DNA of 41,069 bases from a virus, in the IMG/VR virus record IMGVR_UViG_3300013094_000007, positions 1 through 41,069 of that record; one strand, given 5' to 3'. Under the pieces are notes generated by a model. The model made no database searches, was not told the origin of the DNA, and was given only the letters and a program-made list of their open reading frames with translations. A program made the position numbers and the translations under genes. Of this stretch, positions 36,601-41,069 are shown piece by piece; the stretch's first letter is position 1; each line of letters opens with the position of its first letter.

Positions 36601-37236
36601 ATTTGCTGCGGCGGCTGCCATGCCATGTCGTGCGGCGTAACTGTCGTAATAAGCCAACAAGTTTTGTATTGGCCGCAGGTCAAAATTGTTTGATGGCATT
36701 GGCGTAATGCCATTGGCAAGATTATTGAGCGTAGTAAGTGCATCTGAAACATTATGGCCAGATGCCAATTCAGCCCCAGTTATTACTGTGCGATTAGTTG
36801 CGTTAAGAAGTCCTCCGGCAAGGGCACCCGTACCCTCCACAAAACCGCCAACAATGTCGCCAAAACCAATGCGTTCAATTGGATTTTTACTTTGACGTAC
36901 TGTTTGGATACCTTGTTCAACTTTTGTTGGAAAACTGTTAAGCCAAGCCGCGGTATCGTCATACGCGTTTACAACGCTCCCCCACCAACCGCGTCCATTG
37001 CTAACGTGGTCTGCGTGTTGAGATACAACATCTTGAACACCACTAGAGATAGAGGCAAAGCGCGATAGGGAGCCCAACGCCGGTCCATCAATACCGTCCA
37101 ACGAAGCAAGCGTTTGAACCGCAGTTGGGTCAGACTTAAGGTTAGGGTTAGCTTTAATTAAGTCTGCGACTTTATTTTCGTATGGGTTTGGGGGCGTAAA
37201 AAATGCCTCGCTAGTTGGTGAAGTCTGGTCAGACAT
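30691..37236 (-). CDS. Giant internal virion protein with an inserted ParB/Srx-fold domain
   Basis: 2181 residues, 16% of the genome. Mostly alpha-helical with Ala-rich stretches, as in podoviral ejection proteins that form a channel for DNA entry. Residues about 1098-1190 form a ParB/sulfiredoxin-like domain: EWIDINEVAKYREYDR, then IKENGFKTELQIEYNP and the signature LGEGNHRLIAAEQLGLKSVPV. This domain lies within a 172-codon block bounded by 13-bp direct repeats. No lytic transglycosylase motif is seen. A C-terminal RIYSPFWFAKNQAYKRAFRL region probably contacts membrane or portal. It resembles phage polyvalent proteins, which carry effector domains into the host with the DNA. Start overlaps the upstream stop as TAATG. 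Confidence 0.75.
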   Translation of the reverse strand: MSDQTSPTSEAFFTPPNPYENKVADLIKANPNLKSDPTAVQTLASLDGIDGPALGSLSRFASISSGVQDVVSQHADHVSNGRGWWGSVVNAYDDTAAWLNSFPTKVEQGIQTVRQSKNPIERIGFGDIVGGFVEGTGALAGGLLNATNRTVITGAELASGHNVSDALTTLNNLANGITPMPSNNFDLRPIQNLLAYYDSYAARHGMAAAAANILPNFIAAMAGDEAGLIPKAATSDDVIASTEARINSGLGTAEDVSRNLVAKAAKARETAREEATAAAKAADEERLSGLSGAKRAGVRVGEAAGRLPGVPLAALKTLLKINFGPKPFATYVLTGIQAQANPETRQLWNLTQGGNPVDKFGRTLVHTSSGQGLLEALGVKQNGLISGAIDATTAMAGDPIGFIAHAKEVENSALGAKGLFSGAWKGLGVETGADVFRVAGTTPRSARFLKYLADSKAPAVRKALNKVLSGLTPAEMDKIVQEVARAKTPEQVVEVFAKLADSNYITRGVMPSMKIWRTIGRALRSGMSFEKAVETLDKEGVDASAKSVDEATSTLEKRSFAWARRWAGKKFVSAPWYQEDAVEKGIIPDVKSATFKAGRKEAIPALQNMLLATGTVSRAEVEKIGEILDSTPDPQDFMHTLFNLTGRMVDQAAAAAVPKTTHDAVAAEFLQTINDAVVNLYDAGGGGGDGGLYVNGDMGQLYSTFNAPGDRSIGGTFGHGDLHVSQANFIDPRQLIGLTQKMSAVLRGLDSSIIESGQRLRYLDQAAMLAAAEYKSATLEGLTADLDKITTRRSGAYTSAMHGAERTYGYNNAVRAVKDLIAAGRTQGGLNVTEKFVVTAQKIFQESDLAQSELATLKATATADAKAVATQEGRVQALADAERQLLNKLRDPSVKMADFREWVEQLAVHTDEKQQLTAEVRKAIKSGLNKQIQERDRLAAKFLRKQIDYTSYLNRGNLVVDNINRLVTDYFVPAMLSTGGYVWRIAGAEAIPNILRFDPLALIESRLGVSIAKRMQNIRPLAEATIDLGPAGKDPEWEAAILHPDGKVEHVGLAPEKGGVVSRGSSANMASETPEGLTNYIRRKSENALRARDERTEWIDINEVAKYREYDRLGGHAQLRSEGAAQKYIDELKQDIKENGFKTELQIEYNPKNGLARLGEGNHRLIAAEQLGLKSVPVLVVRNSGIEGGRGGFLPRVVEGGMERIIPDDFGYVPGQMKPTELLGEGVKAPELPSENNIVNMASSGARATMKVSEASVIKRFVLDTAEVLHHPGDFLSGAITGTQRGILKTMTGDQFYRMLDDFVNLLSVTNGAIPDVGHGASKALDGNSVKKGVRSRTSGVDDAGSMTVSKKGIPTSKFKFAERKEIVTALQQNLRLAHMDQKLNVILRDIKDWVEKNGPVVGNNAEFEKLLSELTELDFSRKLLLSDSELSQFPASKMVLSNPSISTGVPLKDLSKSSAYNVMNIVGGLKDNGEFVFHPSFIDQALSGNIKSAPDLAKEYGKLDGAPKNLITHQRVQFSWQDGVSNFNKLMKLRGSVTNAVLDKTFGRLVSWISREPIYMLEYHLAMEELRPRIIAGVVSQDQAEIQAMNSSLQKMTKFIHNPMDRAAFERNSRIYSPFWFAKNQAYKRAFRLLEENPQAFMQYLKVNLAATNYFQTHSQNGQTILTIPHSEWLGNFLTDILTGGPSTKGINFGLSANISSLNSVFLTGDRTGWPMLENALNPGASALVSIPMKFLSSAGMANVPFYQGLMAHVLGPIGSQEGIWSDLDPSSTYRNAETLGLYEIAKRAGMDPEAGTIVALKVKAMHSMFDSMITDLIKQNMKENPYKLSGDQLTNWAVGTSEMQMSYNFDKNSEQGIANRQQFLDQANTAAQALFVGKILTSFALPVPTSLIEKFGSSAQLNAIMQQKLPDGSQIPLNAAYQEFAIKDPMGALDTVSTSQTPFGAFPQNQAYMSWAQKAPNLLSKDGIPFLAADLIPSNGSWIAPAHQSQISLGLRSTDTPKEYMDAVLTSMGDNIYYNLLAPAYYSNPMYGGKWTGDITTSTIDYAGSQALKKEAEAFGDNYNPTWLTNGSPFGSTALPRKIAVMNDLEKFVSSTSMQKEVVSKGLLTQAQVSTLVGAYTYYKNALPTIMQMSNTAVYNSEYTQVLKANADDLNNASISNVLKIMSEFPTKNSFNSQG
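33508..34036. repeat. 13-bp direct repeats bounding the ParB-domain block
   Basis: AGAAGCCATGTTT occurs at 33508-33520 and 34024-34036. Both encode N-M-A-S in the same frame. One copy plus the DNA between them is 516 bp (172 codons); removing it would join SSANMAS to SGARATMKVSEAS without a frame change. Parts of the block, such as 33781-33960, are about 38-45% G+C, lower than the surrounding gene. Confidence 0.7.
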
Positions 37237-37670
37237 TAAGCTCCCATTGATGAGGCAAGGGCACCAAGTTCAGCCAATATTGGCGATGTGGTGCCACGTG
37301 ATGCGGATGCGATTCGTTGCATAATTGGCACAGTGTTTTGACGCATGGCTTCTGAGCCAGGTCCAGGGCCAAAGTCAAGACCTGCAGTTACAGGTTCGCT
37401 TGGTCGATTGGTTTGCTCAAGGTAGGGCAGCTGGCCTGGTCGTGGCAATGGCTGTGCTGCGGCCTGCGCGGGGGCGGCTGGCATGCTCTGTGGTGCTGCG
37501 CTGACTGGAGATGCTCCCATAGGTATCGCTCGCTGTGCCTCTCGCTGTGCGGTTGCTTTGCCGTATTCTTGGTTTGGTACCGTTGAGATTGGCTGGTTCA
37601 GGTCGGTGCGATTCGTGTACACCGTACCTGTCGTGCCTTGGCGTGCGCCGCCCCTACCCTTACGTGGCAT
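37236..37670 (-). CDS. Small virion-region protein, MPRKGRGGARQG family
   Basis: 144 residues. Begins MPRKGRGGARQGTTGTVYTN then RTDLN, a start I recall in actinophage genes next to the portal. Pro/Ala/Gln-rich and disordered in the middle, short helices at the end. Possibly binds DNA or the portal. Unknown function. Confidence 0.72.
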   Translation of the reverse strand: MPRKGRGGARQGTTGTVYTNRTDLNQPISTVPNQEYGKATAQREAQRAIPMGASPVSAAPQSMPAAPAQAAAQPLPRPGQLPYLEQTNRPSEPVTAGLDFGPGPGSEAMRQNTVPIMQRIASASRGTTSPILAELGALASSMGA

Positions 37671-37673
37671 TTA

Positions 37674-39575
37674 TTACACTCCTGCTGGTGCTGGTGCTGG
37701 TGCCTGTGCGACCGCTGGCGCCATCTGTGCGCCACCCATAGGTGCGCCACCGCCAGAGTGCAGTTGCTCAAGCAAGTCCTGTAGGCTTGGCTGTCCTTGT
37801 GGCCCCTGAGGTGTTGCGCCCTGGATGGGGTTCTCTGGGCTTACGCCAAGACCAGGCTGCTGGTCAGGCGTAGGTGCCTGCTGCTGTGCCTGCATCTGTG
37901 CCTGCTCGTGTTGCTTCTCTTGCTCTTCCTTGTGAATCTGAGCAACGGCATCTTCCAGCGTGGTGTGACGCTGTGACTTAGCCTGAGCGATACGGGCGAT
38001 GATGCTAGGGTCTAGTTGGCCCTGAGCAGCCTGCTGCTCAAGACCCGTAAGCAATGCTTTACGCAGACCTTCAATTTCCACAAGGTCAGCCTCACGAGCT
38101 GGGTCCTTGATAGCTGGGTCCATGGTACGGGCCGTTTCGTTGGACATGATGCCCATCCCCACGCGCTGACCAATAGACACCACCATAGAATTGATGTCAC
38201 TTCCCGGCATTGGGTAAACAACCTTTGACATATCTGTTTCAAAGGTTTCGTTTGGTACATAATCGGGGCGCGTGACCTTTCCATCGGTGCCAAAGAAGAA
38301 CATACTTGGCTTGTTGCCGTAGTACGCCTTCATCATCTTCACCGCACGAGTATTCTCCAACTCCATTGAGTTAGCCAGAATCTCCTGGTATTCCTGAAGT
38401 GGCATGTCGATAGCCGAACCAAGAACGGTGGCACCACGGCGGGCTGTGCGGATGTTTGAGCCGGACTCGCCATTGAGTTCCTGCGGGATGTTACCCGTCA
38501 TACGCTGGGCACGCTCAAGGTTGCTGATAGCAATCTGTGCGTCCTGCGTCTGCTGCGGGTGGATTATTTGGATTTGTCCCTTATCCAGAATTCCTCGGAT
38601 ACCCATCTTGCCATCGGCCTCTTGGATAATTCGGGGACTCGTGGGTGAGTTGGCGGGGGAAACCACCCACTCATCGGGGAACACGTTGCGGAAAACGGCG
38701 ATGGTGTTGAGTGCGTCAAGTTTGGCCTCTCGTTGGTACATACCGAGCATCTGGTCAAACTGACCCTGCAAGCGGTCTAGGGTGATGCGACCGGCAATAA
38801 CGACAGGGCAAACCTCTGCGCGGTTGGGGATACGTTCAAGGATGATGTTTGACGCCGACCCCTTGCCGACTTCTTGGCCGTAAGGGTTCTGGGCGGGACG
38901 TTCAGCGCCGACTGCGACCATAACGGTTTCGTCAGCGTCCATGTACTCAAGAATCTGAAACAAGTCAGACTTGCCCTTGTCACCACGATACAGAACTGAC
39001 ATCTGCTGGGGGTAGTTCTCTTGAAGCCAACCAAGCGGGCGTCGGTCGGCAAAGATGCAGTCCGTAGGCTCCATGTTGTCTGGGTCAATCATTGGCGACG
39101 GGTACGTGGCCAATGGGTTACGTACACGCCAGAACGGAATCTGTCGGCGGTCGCTGGGGTCAAGGGCAACGGGGGAAATTGAGATGGCCGACATACCATA
39201 GGCAGTCAAGTGGCGGGCGCGGCGACGAACCTTGGTGGTCATCTTGTTCATGTCCCACCAACCGAGGTTGGCCATACGGCGGTCGTGCGCCTTGTTCTCA
39301 GATGCCTGGATGCCGTTGCGAAGCGCAGGGTACTGGATGTCAGGCAGAACTGACGCTACTCGCATGGAGAACTGGTCAATACCCTGAGCAATAAGGTTTG
39401 GAATAGCGGGACGCTCTGCCTCGTCAAGCTCTGGCAGGGGAACGATAACGTCACCGTTGTAGTGGTCACGGACTTCAGCCATGCGCTTGAAGATACCCGA
39501 ACGGCTCATACGCCGCTCTTGGTACATCATTACAATTTGACCAGCAGCCTTATCGTTGTCGGGAGACAATCCCAT
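37674..39575 (-). CDS. Portal protein
   Basis: 633 residues. The N-terminal region MSRSGIFKRMAEVRDHYNGD, a central core (FWRVRNPLATYPSPM, AVFRNVFPDEWVV) and the helix RMTGNIPQELNGESGSNIRTARRG match podovirus-type portals, the dodecameric DNA gate. The last 120 residues are Gln/Pro/Ala-rich and probably project inside the capsid. Encoded 3 nt after terL, the standard order. Confidence 0.88.
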   Translation of the reverse strand: MGLSPDNDKAAGQIVMMYQERRMSRSGIFKRMAEVRDHYNGDVIVPLPELDEAERPAIPNLIAQGIDQFSMRVASVLPDIQYPALRNGIQASENKAHDRRMANLGWWDMNKMTTKVRRRARHLTAYGMSAISISPVALDPSDRRQIPFWRVRNPLATYPSPMIDPDNMEPTDCIFADRRPLGWLQENYPQQMSVLYRGDKGKSDLFQILEYMDADETVMVAVGAERPAQNPYGQEVGKGSASNIILERIPNRAEVCPVVIAGRITLDRLQGQFDQMLGMYQREAKLDALNTIAVFRNVFPDEWVVSPANSPTSPRIIQEADGKMGIRGILDKGQIQIIHPQQTQDAQIAISNLERAQRMTGNIPQELNGESGSNIRTARRGATVLGSAIDMPLQEYQEILANSMELENTRAVKMMKAYYGNKPSMFFFGTDGKVTRPDYVPNETFETDMSKVVYPMPGSDINSMVVSIGQRVGMGIMSNETARTMDPAIKDPAREADLVEIEGLRKALLTGLEQQAAQGQLDPSIIARIAQAKSQRHTTLEDAVAQIHKEEQEKQHEQAQMQAQQQAPTPDQQPGLGVSPENPIQGATPQGPQGQPSLQDLLEQLHSGGGAPMGGAQMAPAVAQAPAPAPAGV

Positions 39576-39578
39576 GCA

Positions 39579-41069
39579 TTACCTCAAGTTCGCTAGTTGC
39601 GTGCTACGTACCCATTTGGGTCGCCACGCCTGTACCTGTCGTGTCTTAGGCTGGTAGAGGTTGGGGATGTTCCACTCAAAGAACCACTCAGCCATTACAC
39701 AGTCATCTGTACGTCCGTGAGGGTATTTAGTAACCTCGTCAATCAAATGCATTGACCGAGTTTTACCTTCACCCTTACCCATCAATCTTACACGACCAAA
39801 GCGCCAATGCTGAGAAATCGTCGTAACACCGTAGTTGGCGTCACTTTTGTTGGTGTTGGTGTTGTGGGGGATTACTTCAACGCCGTTGAGTTGTCGCCAG
39901 CGTTTGAAGTGGTCATATTGGAGCATGAATCGCTGAGCGGCGTTTTGCTCAATGACCCATGTTTGTATCGGGAAACCGAGACTGGTCGATAAACGCTGCC
40001 ACTCTTCCATGACCCCAGTGAATTCACCGAGATTGTAATTAAACTCAAGGAATTCGGGCGCTTCCATCTTTTTGCGAATAAGGTCAAGCAGAAACCGTTG
40101 CTGGCTCTCAGGGTGATATAGCCAGCATTGAATTGACCAATAGTTAGTTGGCGACGGGTCTGCCGTGGCGACAACCATGCAATCGGCAGGGTTGATGCCC
40201 GGTGGTATTTCCCATCGGTCGCGTTCCTTATCAATGCAGCCAGGCGAAGTTCCGTGTCCATAGACCCACTCGTTTCGTACCAAAGTTTCATCTAGCGCGA
40301 TGTCCTCTTGCTGATAAACGACCGCAAAGCGTTCGCCACGGTTGGACATAAGGTTTGAGATTTCCCGCCAGGGTAGGCGCCGAGGGTCAAGTAGGCAACC
40401 TTTCGGGTACGCTTCGGCGTTTCGCTTATGACTGTCTGGAGCGCATTTTTCTTCGTAATGTGCGCGGTACAGCAAGTGTTTGTATTTCTTGTCTCGTCGC
40501 AGATTGGCGATTTCATCATCGGTAAGCTCATCTAAGGTATCTTCATCTTCTAGTGGTTGGGTCATGTCAAGTGCAAAACGGTACAAATCATCAGGAGCCA
40601 GGCGCTGACCAATGAGAGCAAGCATCCCAGCAGGTTCAAGGCGGGTTTCGGCCACGTCCTGATACCAGTCCTCCATCGCCTCGCGCTGCTCCGCCGAGCG
40701 CACCTTTCGAGGGTCCACGAGGTCGTCCCAAAAACAACCATCAAAACGGCCACCAATAAAACCAGAGTCCATACCGTAAGCACTTAGCGTTGGTTCCTTT
40801 TCTGAGATAGCCCCGTTTTCTTCGGGCTGCATAACAATGAACGCTTCATTGGTCCACAGTTCTTTTTCCAAAGGCTTAAAGCGCCCAAAGTCAATGGCTA
40901 GGGTTGATTCAGCATCTACCGCTTGGCCACGGGTTTTGAGCGTGTCATCGGCCAGCTCAGGAATAGTTCGCTCTAACGAACGCCTAACTCGCATCAGGTT
41001 TCGCTTTGCTAGAGACATTGTAGCGGAACCAGTCAGCAAACGAACCGAGCGGTTGCGACAGATAATCCA
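39579..41069 (-). CDS. terL: Terminase large subunit, C-terminal part (continues at base 546)
   Basis: In frame with 1-546 through the duplicated 123 bp. Walker B CFWDDLVD at residues 253-260 of the joined protein. The RNase H-fold nuclease follows, with ADPS (444-447), Glu515 in WVIEQNAAQ and Asp596-Asp597 in HGRTDDCVMAE as metal ligands. All three acidic positions are present, so the enzyme should be active. A TTG at 41039 is not a real start. Confidence 0.95.
   Translation of the reverse strand, partial: WIICRNRSVRLLTGSATMSLAKRNLMRVRRSLERTIPELADDTLKTRGQAVDAESTLAIDFGRFKPLEKELWTNEAFIVMQPEENGAISEKEPTLSAYGMDSGFIGGRFDGCFWDDLVDPRKVRSAEQREAMEDWYQDVAETRLEPAGMLALIGQRLAPDDLYRFALDMTQPLEDEDTLDELTDDEIANLRRDKKYKHLLYRAHYEEKCAPDSHKRNAEAYPKGCLLDPRRLPWREISNLMSNRGERFAVVYQQEDIALDETLVRNEWVYGHGTSPGCIDKERDRWEIPPGINPADCMVVATADPSPTNYWSIQCWLYHPESQQRFLLDLIRKKMEAPEFLEFNYNLGEFTGVMEEWQRLSTSLGFPIQTWVIEQNAAQRFMLQYDHFKRWRQLNGVEVIPHNTNTNKSDANYGVTTISQHWRFGRVRLMGKGEGKTRSMHLIDEVTKYPHGRTDDCVMAEWFFEWNIPNLYQPKTRQVQAWRPKWVRSTQLANLR
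40947..41069. repeat. Direct terminal repeat, right copy
   Basis: Exact copy of 1-123; see the left copy. To avoid double counting, the unique circle ends at 40946. Confidence 0.95.

Noticed and set aside
41036-41039. TTG start for terminase giving a 486-residue protein
   Set aside because: The frame is open through the circle join to ATG 546 and the Walker A motif lies upstream of this TTG.

Overview
The window is a complete circular phage genome cut at an arbitrary point inside the large terminase gene. Bases 1-123 and 40947-41069 are identical, so the unique circle is 40,946 bp, and the terminase reading frame continues without a break across the join. The gene content is that of a small virulent-looking podovirus: large terminase, portal, scaffold, N4-gp56/HK97-like capsid protein, a three-gene block that includes a 2181-residue internal (ejection) protein, a 443 + 971 residue adaptor/nozzle-like pair and Gly/Ser/Thr-rich fibres. 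I see no tape measure, contractile sheath, integrase, DNA polymerase, RNA polymerase, tRNA or CRISPR. Two WhiB-family Fe-S proteins, several apparently leaderless promoters and roughly balanced base composition point to an actinobacterial host; the exact host cannot be read from the sequence.

Layout. (1) Bases 1355-1838: a small divergent locus with a Cys-rich peptide, a [11 protein letters not shown]-family peptide and a 51-residue basic protein. (2) Bases 1839-2885: about 1 kb almost without genes, holding predicted RNA structure, three 23-bp tandem repeats (iteron-like), five copies of TATCAGG/CCTGATA, many palindromes and a bidirectional terminator. It is the best candidate for replication origin and early control region. 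A perfect chromosomal parS sequence lies just downstream at 3114-3129. (3) Bases 2903-8784, plus strand: about 22 small early genes, mostly acidic orphans with stop/start overlaps, including zinc ribbons and an ArdA-like antirestriction domain. (4) Bases 8803-8881: a predicted 79-nt promoter-driven RNA between convergent operons. Its hairpin loop is perfectly complementary to the ribosome-binding sites of two early genes. (5) Bases 16265-8884, minus strand: metallophosphoesterase, WhiB, RecB-like exonuclease, ERF annealase, zinc ribbons, a split C5 methyltransferase, an HNH endonuclease, a MazG/DUF1599-like protein, a replisome organiser, a nuclease, SSB and a second WhiB. (6) Minus strand from 1081 through the circle join to 16313: packaging, virion, tail and lysis genes.

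Control. Each of the four predicted early promoters (-10 boxes at 2847, 3742, 4804, 5852) is followed within 5-8 nt by a hairpin, so each early mRNA should begin with one. Three share a CG-closed heptaloop TAGAGAG on stems of different sequence. Other genes have a good -10 box 5-7 nt before the start codon and would be leaderless. The metallophosphoesterase promoter carries a perfect 16-bp palindrome in its spacer. Together with the anti-RBS RNA this suggests a phage that controls its programme largely at the RNA level. A ParB/sulfiredoxin-fold domain is inserted in the giant virion protein between 13-bp direct repeats, a second ParB-related feature beside the parS site.
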